From the NCBI RefSeq assembly GCF_014647055.1, contig NZ_BMOL01000014.1, positions 1 to 64,000 on the forward strand: a DNA stretch of 64,000 bases. The letters run 5' to 3'. How positions within the stretch are numbered: the stretch's first letter is position 1; every line of letters starts with the position of its first letter. Shown here piece after piece: positions 15,929 through 25,247 of this stretch. Source of the stretch: Deinococcus aerolatus. GTDB lineage: Bacteria; Deinococcota; Deinococci; Deinococcales; Deinococcaceae. A program made the translations under genes and the position numbers. The notes under the pieces were generated by a model that was not told the DNA's origin, did not search any database, and saw only the letters and a list, made by a program, of their open reading frames with translations.

Positions 15929-18253
15929 GAGACCGTTCTAGCCGCGTCCCATTCCCTGAATACTCCCGTGTATGGCCGTACACATGAGCTACAGACCTTG
16001 ATGCACATGCTTCGCAACGGCACGAGGCTTGTGACTCTCCGCGGGCCGGGGGGCATCGGGAAAACGGCTTTGGCTCAGCACATCGCGCATGCCATGCAGC
16101 AGGCGGGTGACCGAGTCGTGTTCGTTGATCTGGCCACGATCCGTGATGCTCATCAGGTGCTTGATACCATCGCGGCTACCCTGCCGGCTGCCGATCGGCA
16201 CGAGACAGCCCTCCGCACCATCGTCAGTGCAGTCGCCAATCGGCCGACACTCCTGATCCTCGACAACTTCGAACAGATCCTAGACGCCGCGGGTGATCTC
16301 CCCGAGTTGCTGGCTGCCGCCGACACCGTGCAGGTGCTGGTCACCAGCCGCACGATTCTGGGGTTGCATGACGAACACGAGTATCCTCTCGAACCTCTCT
16401 CTCTGCCAGTATCACTCGAGCGGCTCGAAGACAGTGCCGCGGTCGAGATGTTCGTTCACCGTGTGCAAGCTGTCCAGCCGGAGTTTCAGATCACGCCCGA
16501 GAACGCCCGGGAGGTGGCGGCCCTGGTCAACGCCCTCGAGGGTGTACCGCTGGCCATCGAACTCGCGGCGGCTCGCCTGCGGAGCTATACCCTGACGGAT
16601 CTCCTGCATCACCTCGATCATCCGCTGGCCTTCCTGAAGGCTGATTTCCGTGACCGTCCCGAACGGCTGCGTTCCCTGCGGGCGACTGTCCAGTGGAGTT
16701 ACGACCTGTTGGGCGATGGTGACCGGGAGGTCTTCGAGTGTTGCGCAATATTCGAGGGCAGTTTCACCCCTGAAGCGTTGGTCGCGGTGTGGCAAGACCC
16801 CGCCATTCTTGACAGGGTGGATGCCCTGCTGGAGCACAGCTTCCTGCAACGGCAGGTAGGCTCCACGACCCGCTGGAAAATGCTGCAGCCCTTGCGCGAA
16901 CATGCTCTCGAAAAGTTGGATGTCAGCAGCACCACCCACACCTGGCGCGACCGTCATGCTCGGTACTACCTGACCATCGCGGTTGAGGCACTGGAGCCGC
17001 ACGCTGGATTCCATATGATCGCGCAGCAGTACGCGCCGGACTACCCGAACATGCGCGAGGGGCTCACCTGGGCCATCGAACACCAGCAGGCAGAGGTCGC
17101 CCTGCGGTACTTGCCTGGCATCAGCCGCATCTGGATTCCGTTTGGCCTGTTCCAGGAAGGGCTGAGGCTTTCACAACGCGCCCTGGCACTTCCCGCCCCC
17201 GGCCTGGATTATCTGCGCCCACATGCCCTTCATGCTGTGCTCGAATGCCTGATGGGCCTGGGCCTGTATGAAACATTCATCTCGGTGGCCAGGGAATTAC
17301 TGGAGGTGAGTCAAGCGCAGGGGGATATCTCGGAGGAGCTTACCGGGTGTCTGGCAGTGGCTCTGGGAGAGCACTGGGCCGGGCGCAATGAGGACGCCGT
17401 ACGCACGAGTCATGGACTCATTCGGCGCTGCGAGCAGTTGCTGACCGTACCTCCAGAGCAGAGACCTTTCAGCGTTACCGATGGTTGGCTCCGAATGACG
17501 ATCATCAATGCGTTGAACAATGCAGTGTTCCCCCTGCTCGAACTCGGCGAGTACGAACAGGCACTGCACTTCACCGAGGCGGCAGAGAAATGGGGCCGGC
17601 AGAGTGGCGTGCCCGATTACATCAGTTGTCTGGGCCTGGTTCAGTACCATATGGGCCTCTACCGGGAGGCGGCCCAGTCTCTCCTCTCCAACATCCACTA
17701 TTATCTAGAAAAAGAATTCTGGGCGGAGCTTGCGGCGCAAGTCAAGGAATTCGGCCTGGTTCTCGCGGCCAAGGATGCGCCGAAACTGGCCGTTCAGTTT
17801 TTTTCCTTCACGCATCGTCTCGAACACGGGTTGACCGGGGCGGTCGGCCGGTATATCACCACGCTGTTTGACCGGGTTCTGGCCGAGCTGCGGCAAAACA
17901 TGGGGGATAGAGCCTACCAGCAGGCCTGGCAGGAGGGAGCGTATCTCACGCCGGAGGAGATGCGGCGGAAAGCGGAAGCGTTCGTGCAGAGCCTGCAGGA
18001 ACAGCACCAGCGCGAAAACACGGCTCCAGCAAGCGGTGGCCCGGGTGCCCATACGCCGAGTCACGGCCTGACGGCCCGTGAAGTGGAGGTGCTGGCGCTG
18101 GTGGCGCAGGGCCATCCGGACAGGCGAATCGCGAAGCTGCTGGGCATCAGTCCAGCCACGGCGAGTAAACATGTCGCCAATGTGCTTGGGAAGCTGGGGA
18201 TGCGGAACCGCGTGGAGCTGGCACGCTGGGCCATGCAACACGAACTGGGCTGA
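15926..18253 (+). CDS. STAND ATPase transcriptional regulator with LuxR-type HTH, copy 2
   Basis: A 775-residue paralogue of the regulator at 11906-14236. Walker A is GPGGIGKT (about residue 43) and Walker B is TLLILDNFEQI. A TPR-rich middle (about 340-660) is followed by the LuxR HTH near 710-770 (LTAREVEVLALVAQGHPDRRIAKLL). Leaderless start at ATG 15926. Downstream on the same strand are a 65-residue protein and the exported protein at 18726, mirroring the layout of copy 1. The regulator and exported protein probably share a signal or target. Confidence 0.9.
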   Translation: METVLAASHSLNTPVYGRTHELQTLMHMLRNGTRLVTLRGPGGIGKTALAQHIAHAMQQAGDRVVFVDLATIRDAHQVLDTIAATLPAADRHETALRTIVSAVANRPTLLILDNFEQILDAAGDLPELLAAADTVQVLVTSRTILGLHDEHEYPLEPLSLPVSLERLEDSAAVEMFVHRVQAVQPEFQITPENAREVAALVNALEGVPLAIELAAARLRSYTLTDLLHHLDHPLAFLKADFRDRPERLRSLRATVQWSYDLLGDGDREVFECCAIFEGSFTPEALVAVWQDPAILDRVDALLEHSFLQRQVGSTTRWKMLQPLREHALEKLDVSSTTHTWRDRHARYYLTIAVEALEPHAGFHMIAQQYAPDYPNMREGLTWAIEHQQAEVALRYLPGISRIWIPFGLFQEGLRLSQRALALPAPGLDYLRPHALHAVLECLMGLGLYETFISVARELLEVSQAQGDISEELTGCLAVALGEHWAGRNEDAVRTSHGLIRRCEQLLTVPPEQRPFSVTDGWLRMTIINALNNAVFPLLELGEYEQALHFTEAAEKWGRQSGVPDYISCLGLVQYHMGLYREAAQSLLSNIHYYLEKEFWAELAAQVKEFGLVLAAKDAPKLAVQFFSFTHRLEHGLTGAVGRYITTLFDRVLAELRQNMGDRAYQQAWQEGAYLTPEEMRRKAEAFVQSLQEQHQRENTAPASGGPGAHTPSHGLTAREVEVLALVAQGHPDRRIAKLLGISPATASKHVANVLGKLGMRNRVELARWAMQHELG

Positions 18254-18449
18254 ACCACCCCTCAGGTTCGACTACATAGTCCTGATAACACGGCGCACTA
18301 CCCAGTTCTGCCGATGTACTGCAGGGGGCTCCAGTCTACCGTGAGGCATCGGTCAACCCAGGAGTCAGGAGGATGGCCGTGATCCAGCTGCGTGCACGCT
18401 CACCCACCGGTCGTTTCCCCGCCCTCGTCCCCACACAAGGAGTCCTGCC

Positions 18450-18647
18450 ATGAGACCCGAATTCGACCCGCAGCTCAACGGCGCCTGGGACAAAATTCAC
18501 CGCTATCACGGGGAAGCAGCTGCGGACACCGCGCTGCGCCAGTGCACGGCCGACCGTAAGCCCGTCCTGAGTCGCGGGCTGGGGGCGTGGGTCCGGCGGA
18601 TCCGGCAGGTACTGCATCGGCGGCCGAGCCCCATCCACCCGAGTTGA
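18450..18647 (+). CDS. small basic hypothetical protein
   Basis: A 65-residue frame beginning MRPEFDPQLNGAWDKIH, with AAGGAG eight bases before the ATG, which supports translation. It is rich in Arg and Trp with no membrane segment. It sits between the regulator (196 bp upstream) and the exported protein (78 bp downstream), and all three may form one transcript. No family is recognised. Confidence 0.5.
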   Translation: MRPEFDPQLNGAWDKIHRYHGEAAADTALRQCTADRKPVLSRGLGAWVRRIRQVLHRRPSPIHPS

Positions 18648-18725
18648 CGGTCACCCGTCCTTCTGGTGCCCCTGCTGGCAGGGACACGTTCTGGGCAGGA
18701 GTCAGCCTGCCCGGGAGGAACCACT

Positions 18726-19094
18726 ATGCCCATGACGACACGCGTGACCCGCTCCACTCGCCTGTTGGTGTTGGTGACTTTTCTGTTGGGAAGCGTACTG
18801 GCCAGGCAGGGTGCCACGCTCAGTGCGCAGATGACGGGAATGGCTGGAACGAATCTGACGATGGCAGAATGCCGCGAACGTCTGGAGAAGCTTGGTGCGC
18901 TGCTTGAAGGCGCAGGGTACGGAAGCGCACGGACCCACGGGCTGAGCGATGGGACGCTGGCAGCGCGCTGGTACAACCGCACCATGAACAGGACGGCTCT
19001 GGCGTTCTCAGGGCAGAACGCGGTGGGGAATGCCTTCACTGTCATTGAGCAGGATGGCGTGGTAGCGGAGAGCGAGCTCATAGCCCTGCCCTGA
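18726..19094 (+). CDS. small exported protein, paralogue of the one at 11.3 kb
   Basis: A 122-residue product from ATG 18726, with GGAGG seven bases upstream. The signal peptide is RLLVLVTFLLGSVLA. The mature part (MTGMAGTNLTMAECRERLEKLGALLEGAGYGSAR...DGTLAARWYNR..FSGQNAVGNAF) aligns with the protein at 11264-11629. In both loci the gene is adjacent to a STAND/LuxR regulator. The function is unknown. Confidence 0.75.
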   Translation: MPMTTRVTRSTRLLVLVTFLLGSVLARQGATLSAQMTGMAGTNLTMAECRERLEKLGALLEGAGYGSARTHGLSDGTLAARWYNRTMNRTALAFSGQNAVGNAFTVIEQDGVVAESELIALP

Positions 19095-19329
19095 GAACGG
19101 CTGAGGCTAGGCAACGGTGGGTTAAACCTGCAGGCGCGGTTCTTCAAGACCTGCTGCCCTTCCCATCCTTTCACTGGGCCGATTGCTCAACCAGCACGCC
19201 GCTGGCGCCTTTAGCCTGTATGGCTGGCTCCTGAAGCCTCAGCGGAATGGGCTAAAGCCCTCGACGAACGTCCCGCACCCTGTTCCTCTATATCCACCAC
19301 AGTTATATCGACTGCGGTAGGAGAAAGAG

Positions 19330-19688
19330 ATGGAGCATCACCGGTTCTTACTCAGCGCCCCCTCGCCTCTGACCCCCGCGGTGTTCCACGTCCTACTGGC
19401 CCTCGCTGACGGCGAAAAGCATGGCTAAGCGATCATGAAAGCCGTCGAGAACCACTCCGACGGCCAGACCCGCATGGGTCCCGGTACCCTCTATGACACC
19501 CTCAAGCGCCTGCTGGAGACCGGGCTGGTCGCCGAGAGCGACGACGGCCTGATCCCGCTCTGGATGACCAGCGCCGCCGTTACTACCGCCTCACGCCGCT
19601 AGGACAGCGCACCCTTGCAGAGGAAGTCGAGCGCATGCGCCGACTAGTGCAGGTGGCCCACCGAAAGCCTGCTCTGGGCGATCTCTAG
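19330..19688 (+). pseudogene. PadR-family regulator, ochre stop plus frameshift
   Basis: The frame from ATG 19330 (AGGAG just upstream) reads FHVLLALADGEKHG, then TAA at 19426-19428 where PadR proteins have Tyr. It continues IMKAVENHSDGQTRMGPGTLYDTLKRLLETGLV. A frameshift near 19565 moves the C-terminus (RRRYYRLTPLGQRTLAEEVERM) to another frame, ending at 19688. This is a complete PadR winged-helix pattern with two lesions. Two TATATC motifs upstream (about 19290-19315) could be the old operator. Confidence 0.85.
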
Positions 19689-19703
19689 ACCGGGGGAGGA
19701 GAA

Positions 19704-19913
19704 ATGGGCGTTCAGGCTGTCGAGAGGTTAGTGGCCGTGTATCGCGCCCTGTTGCGGCTGTATCCCGCTGAACACCGCGCTGCATACAGCCCACACATGC
19801 TTCAGGTGTTTCAGGAAGCAAGCGGAGACCGCATCGCGTGTGGCGTTCTGACCCGCGCGCCCTTGCGAGCGGTGGTCCGTCAAAGAGATCCCATCCCTGC
19901 TCCCTTCTCCTGA
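19704..19913 (+). pseudogene. N-terminal fragment of a PadR-associated membrane protein
   Basis: A 69-residue frame, MGVQAVERLVAVYRALLRLYPAEHRAAY, then MLQVFQEASG. This is the usual cytoplasmic N-terminus of the permease-like proteins encoded after padR. The expected continuation (KEIPSLLPSPE) is in another frame from about 19880. Sixteen bases separate it from the padR remnant, so the whole two-gene unit is decayed. The transmembrane part is missing. Confidence 0.6.
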
Positions 19914-19945
19914 ATCAAGGCCCTCACTCCCACCAGGAGGTTCTT

Positions 19946-20875
19946 ATGGTTCTCGTCGTCGGCGCCACTGGACACCTTGGCCGCAGCATCTGTGAACAGC
20001 TCGCCCAGCAGGGCAGAGAGGTATGTGCGGTCGTCCGCCCCTCTTCCCCGCCGGAGCAGGTCGATGCCCTCCGTACCCTGGGAGCTCAGCTCGTGCAGGC
20101 CGACCTGAAGGACGCCGCCTCGCTGCTCGCCGCCTGTCAGGGAATGGACGTGGTGATCAGTACCGCCACGACCACCCTGCGTGACCCCACGAAGGATTCG
20201 ATTCCCGACGTCGATTATCAGGGTGGGTTGAACCTCGTGGAGGCGGCCCGGCAGTCCGGCGTGGGGCACTTCGTGTACGTCTCGTTCCCGGAATTCTACG
20301 ACGGAGCGCGCCCTTCCCCATTGTCGCAGGCCAAGCGAGCTGTGGAGCGGGAACTACGGCACGGGGAGATGCCCTTCACGATCCTCCAGCCCGGCGTCTT
20401 CATGGAAGTCTGGCTCAGCCCAGCGCTGGGCTTTGACCCCCTGAACGCCCGGGCACGTGTACTCGGCAGCGGCGAGGCCCCAATCGGCTGGATCAGCCTG
20501 CACGACGTGGCTCGCGCCGCAGTGACCTGCCTGGACCACTCTGACCTCCGCGGGGCCACACTTCCCTTGATCGCCGAGAACCGCAGTATGCGCGAGGTCG
20601 TGGGGTTGTTCGAGCAGATCGGCGGGCGGACCTTTGAGCTCGAGCACGTCCCGGTCGAGGCCTTGGAAGCGCAGGTAACCACCGCAAACTCACCTCTTGA
20701 ACAGAGCTTCGCCGCCCTGATGCTCACCCTCGCGCAGGGAGTAACCATCACACCGGATCCCCGGCAAGACGCCCTGTGCCCTGCGCCGACCACGTTGCCG
20801 GAGTATGCGCGCCAGGTGGCGGCGCCCAGCCCTCTGGAGACACCAGAACGTGGAGGGCAGGAGGCTCACCCATGA
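19946..20875 (+). CDS. NmrA-like NAD(P)-binding oxidoreductase/epimerase
   Basis: A 309-residue atypical short-chain dehydrogenase/NmrA-type protein. The start at ATG 19946 has AGGAGG five bases upstream. The N-terminal dinucleotide motif is VVGATGHLG (residues 4-12); later landmarks are DVVISTATTT, FVYVSFPEF, SQAKRAVE and WISLHDVARAAV. The Tyr of the catalytic YxxxK is not evident (LSQAK), which is common in NmrA-like redox sensors. The end overlaps the next gene by ATGA, so the two are translationally coupled. Confidence 0.85.
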   Translation: MVLVVGATGHLGRSICEQLAQQGREVCAVVRPSSPPEQVDALRTLGAQLVQADLKDAASLLAACQGMDVVISTATTTLRDPTKDSIPDVDYQGGLNLVEAARQSGVGHFVYVSFPEFYDGARPSPLSQAKRAVERELRHGEMPFTILQPGVFMEVWLSPALGFDPLNARARVLGSGEAPIGWISLHDVARAAVTCLDHSDLRGATLPLIAENRSMREVVGLFEQIGGRTFELEHVPVEALEAQVTTANSPLEQSFAALMLTLAQGVTITPDPRQDALCPAPTTLPEYARQVAAPSPLETPERGGQEAHP

Positions 20876-21774
20876 AACGCTTGCTTGCGGGGATTACGCT
20901 CGCCCTTCTGTCTTTTCCTGCCCTGGCCGCGCCGGTGCGTGGCACCCTGACGGGCCGCATCGTGGATTGGCCGGGCGGCCGGGCCGAGCTGAGCATCGAG
21001 ACCGAGACCGGCGAGTTGCTGGTGACCGGGTCGGTCGACGCTGGGGGCACCTTCAGCGTGCCGTTGCCCACCCGGGTCCCGGAGGCCATCGGCTTGCCCC
21101 CGATCAGCGGGTTGTTCGCCCGGCCCTCGAATTATGATCGTGGGTGTCAGGGTGAGGGCACCGCCACACCCACAACCGGCCACTTCAAATTCTTCCAGCT
21201 GGTTGTGCGGCGCGGTGCGGAGCGCCTGGGGGACATCACGCTGAAAAGCTCGGCCCGATTGGGGCCATTCACGAGGGCTGTTGACGCGCCCCTGATGTAC
21301 TTCGATACGTCGACGTCCTTGCAAGGCACGGTCGAGTGCGTGGACCAGAACATGCGAGAGACGCTGAGCGGCACCTTCGGTGCAGGCTGGCATCTCGCGC
21401 CGCGCCGGGTGGAGACAGTGACGCCGGAAGGCGGTGAGCGCGCCCGCCTCACCGCGGGGGTACTTCCGTCCGGGCTGGCTTGGCGGTTGTATCAGGAATA
21501 CGGTGGGGTCGGCATGATGTTCCAGCCAGGTCCCGCTGGAGAGACGGTCGTGGACATCGTCCGCTCAGATCTTCCCGCCGCACGCGCGGGGCTCCAATCT
21601 GGCGACGTTCTCCTTACGCTGGAGGGGCGAAGCCTGGAGGGCGTTCCGTTCGCACAGGTGCTCTCGCGCATCCGGGGGCAGGCGGGCACGGCCATCACGC
21701 TGGGCGTGCGCCGAAATGGTCAGGCCGCTCCGCTGACGTTCAAGCTGGTGCGGGAACTGGTCCGTCTGCCCTGA
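20872..21774 (+). CDS. exported protein with C-terminal PDZ domain
   Basis: A 300-residue protein starting at ATG 20872 inside the stop of the upstream gene (ATGA overlap). The signal peptide is MKRLLAGITLALLSFPALAAP. The central region (about 40-190) is unassigned. A PDZ domain (about 205-295) shows GVGMMF, VDIVRSDLPAARAGLQSGDVLLTLEGRSL and ITLGVRRNG. No protease triad is visible, so it may bind peptide tails or act as an envelope adaptor. Coupling to an NmrA-like enzyme is unusual and unexplained. Confidence 0.85.
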   Translation: MKRLLAGITLALLSFPALAAPVRGTLTGRIVDWPGGRAELSIETETGELLVTGSVDAGGTFSVPLPTRVPEAIGLPPISGLFARPSNYDRGCQGEGTATPTTGHFKFFQLVVRRGAERLGDITLKSSARLGPFTRAVDAPLMYFDTSTSLQGTVECVDQNMRETLSGTFGAGWHLAPRRVETVTPEGGERARLTAGVLPSGLAWRLYQEYGGVGMMFQPGPAGETVVDIVRSDLPAARAGLQSGDVLLTLEGRSLEGVPFAQVLSRIRGQAGTAITLGVRRNGQAAPLTFKLVRELVRLP

Positions 21775-21908
21775 AGGCCGAGCTGGGTCGCCGGGCCTTG
21801 CTCGAGGTGTCAAGCAGACGCGGCCACCGAGAAGGGTTCAGGTGCGGATCAGGTCATCGTCCGGGGCAGCTCGAACTGGCGGTGTCCCGTTTAGGCTCCG
21901 TTGCTGGA

Positions 21909-21937
21909 GTCTTGCCCACATCCCCAGTGGGCAAGAC
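21909..21937. other. perfect 11-bp hairpin next to the decayed IS4-family element
   Basis: GTCTTGCCCAC and GTGGGCAAGAC surround a seven-base loop. There is no T-tract on either side, so it is not a canonical terminator. It lies four bases outside the presumed left end of the decayed element. Confidence 0.5.
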
Positions 21938-22028
21938 CTCAGCACCTGACACCTCGGGAAATTGATGTACTGGTGGCTGGAAATGGTCTGCTGAGCAGCC
22001 GAAAGCAGCCCCATAAGACCTCGCCGTC

Positions 22029-23095
22029 CTACCGCGCGGCCTGACCCAGCACCTGCCACCCGATCCGGACCAGACTGACCACGGCCCGCCCACGGGTGTC
22101 CTGACGAGGGGGCTGGTCCTGCGCCTGCTGCACACCCCACGCCAGTGCGATACACAGCAGGCCGAACAACCGGGAGATCCGCTCCGGAGCCGTCATGTGT
22201 GTGGCCTTCACCCCTCAGCCCGCGGCATTTCAACGACGAGAACGCCGACTCAATGCCTCACCTCCGACGATAGGTGTTCAGCACGTCCAGGACAGGCAAA
22301 TTCGAAGCGACGATCACCCTGTCCCCCACGGGGGACAGGGTGATCACCACGTGCATCCATCCGCCGTACACCCAGGTCCGCTTGAAGAGCGTCCGTACCT
22401 GTCCCGGTTGCAGCGTCGTGAATAGATCCTGGGCCAGCTCATCCTCAATGCGGGTGTTTTCCCAGAGGCACACACACTGCCGGATGGGTTTCCAACGCAG
22501 GAATGAGCACCACTCCTGCCCGACGAACTCCCCGTCTGCGATCAACACGGCCCAGCGCCTTGGGGGCAGGACCTAGAGCAGTCGGGCCACCAGGAGGATC
22601 CGGGCCGCCGTACAGCTGCCCGCCCTGATGCGGGAGGACCCTCCACACGAGGGGAATGACCGCGCCACCGAGGAGCGCGCCCAGCACCAGGATGTTCAGT
22701 GGCGTCTGGCCGTGGTGCCAGGTGCGGGCAAGCGTCCTTATGGGCGTCTGTTGTGCCCAGGAAGGTGCGGTGCAGGATCAAGGTCAGCTGCCCTGAGGGA
22801 GTAGCGGAAGCAGGACGTCACAGACGTCCTGCGGGGTCAGTTGAGCGTCGTGGAAGACCCGCGCGGCGATGCGTGTGATGAAATCAAGGGTGGCATCTCG
22901 ATGAAGGTGAAGCGCAATCTTGCGGTGGAGCGTGGATCCGGCTTGGAGCAGGGCAGGGCCAGAAGCACTTCGGCCAGCCGTGTCAGGACATCGGTGCGGC
23001 GATGAGGCGGCCTTTCAGATGGGTCGCCAGCGTGTCGGCATGCAATCGGGCAGTATCGGGGATCGTCACAGACCCAGATACTGCCCTTCGTCATG
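22029..23095 (-). pseudogene. IS4-family transposase, multiply frameshifted
   Basis: Readable pieces, N- to C-terminal, are spread over frames: [68 protein letters not shown] (second Asp); TLSPVGDRVIVASNLPVLD; NTYRRR*GIESAFSSLK (the YREK region, interrupted by a stop); and APERISRLFGLLCIALAW. No single frame spans the gene, so no active transposase is possible. Confidence 0.8.
22312..22345 (-). other. intragenic hairpin in the decayed IS4-family transposase
   Basis: Arms GATCACCCTGTCCCC (22312-22326) and GGGGACAGGGTGATC (22331-22345) pair perfectly around a four-base loop. They cover the codons for TLSPVGDRVI. Position, loop length and the C4/G4 base of the stem match the hairpin at 6069-6100, while the outer pairs differ with pairing preserved. 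Confidence 0.8.
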
Positions 23096-23342
23096 TCATA
23101 CCGCGTCCGGAACGGCATTTGCCGCAAAGTGTCAGGTGCGGAGATCCAGACCAGAACGAACCTCCAGAATAAGACTGGAGGTGGACTACCGCACGCGAAC
23201 ACCATTCAGATTGACAGCACCAGCGATGGCCGCTACGGTCGAGAATTCGATTTCTTCCTTCCCCGACGCAGAGAATCACAAGGTACGGCGCAGGCTACCA
23301 ACAACGATCAGGGCCGCAGAATTCTCAGGCCGACAGTCAGTC

Positions 23343-23981
23343 TCAAATCTGGGTCTCTTCGACAGCGGCCTCCACAGCGACGGATGCCGGCGCGTGCCGG
23401 AGGAGCGTGGCCCCCATCCACGCCCATCCCAGGCCGTACAGCAAGGTGGGGACAAGCGTGAATTCGTAGCCATGGTCGGCGTCCAGCATGGCCAAAGGAA
23501 AGGAACTGAGCAGGGCCCCGCCTATCACGATGAGCGGCACGCGCGGCCCCCCGGCGGCGGAAGGGACGCTGAGGGCACCGAGCAGGACACTCAGCGCGAA
23601 GGTCAGGTTTCCCAGCGCGAACGTGGACCAGCCGATCTGCTGCGTGGGTGCTGTGCGCCAGTCCTCGGTGTAGGGGACAGCCAGAAATGCGTGGCCGACC
23701 GCGGAGGCGCAGAGGCCGAGCAAAGCCAGCCAGAGCAGAACGCGGGAAAGGGGCCGGGACTGCGTCTTCAGGGCGCCCATGGCGCTCAGGAAAGCATAGA
23801 TCTGGAGGGGATAAGGAAGCAGCCCGAGAGCGAACCAGGTGTCCTGGGATACGCCAAGAACGACCGCGTGGTCTGGACTAGCATCCAGGCCGTGCGCGGC
23901 GATATGCATGAACGAAAAAGCCAGAAACAAAAGGCCCGCCAGAATTCCCAGCAGTCCACCTCGGTTGCCGTGTCGTGTCAT
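23343..23981 (-). CDS. polytopic membrane protein of unknown function
   Basis: A 212-residue protein from ATG 23981, with GAGGAG upstream; further upstream in-frame codons are not membrane-like. Six hydrophobic segments are visible, including GLLGILAGLLFLAFSFMHI, RVLLWLALLGLCASAVGHA, FALGNLTFALSVLLGALSV and VPTLLYGLGWAWMG. No catalytic motif is recognised. It is isolated between the decayed transposon and a gene-poor stretch. Confidence 0.75.
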   Translation of the reverse strand: MTRHGNRGGLLGILAGLLFLAFSFMHIAAHGLDASPDHAVVLGVSQDTWFALGLLPYPLQIYAFLSAMGALKTQSRPLSRVLLWLALLGLCASAVGHAFLAVPYTEDWRTAPTQQIGWSTFALGNLTFALSVLLGALSVPSAAGGPRVPLIVIGGALLSSFPLAMLDADHGYEFTLVPTLLYGLGWAWMGATLLRHAPASVAVEAAVEETQI

Positions 23982-25247
23982 GTCCTCACTCCTCTTCACT
24001 GAAAGTGTTGTGCTGCCGCACAGGGAAACGTACGGGGCCATACAGCCCCAACCAATCCTGACCTCGCTACCGTCCTTGTCCTCACGGACCGGCCGGAGCC
24101 CAAGGGTGCCGGCTCGTGCCACGGTGACCTGAGGACACCCGTGGACAGGACGTTCACAGGTCCCGCCGACGGAGAGAGCCGGGCGTCATCCGCACGTGAC
24201 GTCCAGGACTCCACAGCGGAGGCAACCCGAAACCGGATCCCGAACGCCTTGTTGATGTCGCGAGTCCGCGCTCCGCCCACTCCATCACCGCGTTCCGCAC
24301 CAAGACCGGCAGGGATGCGTCGCCCCATCTCTGCCAGGGCAAAACAAATGATGAGCAGCACCGTCGAACCGTGGAAATGGGCTCTGGAGCCGAACACGGG
24401 GCGAGATCCTACGCATCGCCCCGAGCCTATGAATCCATGGGTGATTTCTGGATGAATGTCGACAAGCCTGCAGCTGCAGACGTGACCGAAGGACCCGGAA
24501 CATGCGGCCGGTGTGGCCATCTGGTCGCCAGGTGCTGGGGTCGCAATCTGCGTCCTGAAGCGAATCACACTTGTTGACCGACAGACGCACCGGAACGAAC
24601 CTGCCGGATACACGGATCCGCACACAACATGTCCCGGTGCTCCAGCAGGACAAAAAACGAATCACCGTGAACGTGCCCTGATCATTCGCCGCCCCCCGGG
24701 CTCCGGAGTCGCTGCGGTGCCGGGCGCGTGTCGTGTGCAGGGCTGACCTGTGGGTGAAGAGCCCCCCCAGCGTCACCCGGTCGCCTGGCCCGCCAACAGA
24801 CAGGGCCAGACCAATGTCCAGACGCTTCGGCGCAACACTCCACGCTCCGGTACACCTCCCGGCGCGCCGGACCCTGGCGCCACAGGGGAGGGGAGTGCGT
24901 CCCCGTCGATGCACGCCAGGAGGTCACCTTGTCAGCATTTTTCACGCAGCCTCAAGGGACGCTAAGCCCTCTGGCGCAGGACGAAACCGTGTTCAGACCT
25001 GCACCGGGCCCCACCTTCCACTCCCAGGCAGCCTGCAGCACACCCTTCATGCCGGGTACGTTGGACTGCCTTCCCTGGAACACTGCCGCGCCGGAAGTGG
25101 CCTTCACCCGGAGAATTCCACGCCAGTTTCTTGGTCCCTGGCCAGACGAACATTTCCGGTAGGGCGTTCACTCGCCAATCATTCAACACCTGACAGATTC
25201 AGTGCGCCTCGGGACGCCAGCACGATCCGGAACGGCAAAGGAGCACA
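23982..25247. other. 1.27-kb stretch without a convincing gene
   Basis: Open frames on both strands have amino-acid composition typical of shadow frames in high-GC DNA. The longest (minus 23996-24625 and 24285-24914, plus 24733-25260) show no domain, signal peptide or ribosome-binding site. It may be decayed sequence or a long regulatory/noncoding region upstream of the lipoprotein gene at 25248. Confidence 0.5.

Larger units (their letters stand above)
21942..23139 (-). mobile_element. decayed IS4-family insertion sequence, about 1.2 kb
   Basis: Ends are inferred from an inverted repeat: GCACCTGACAC at 21942 and its reverse complement ending at 23139. The 1198-bp size fits the IS4 family. 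The interior encodes a transposase broken in several frames. No target-site duplication is visible, consistent with age or rearrangement. It is related to, but clearly diverged from, the element at 5683-6886. Confidence 0.7.
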
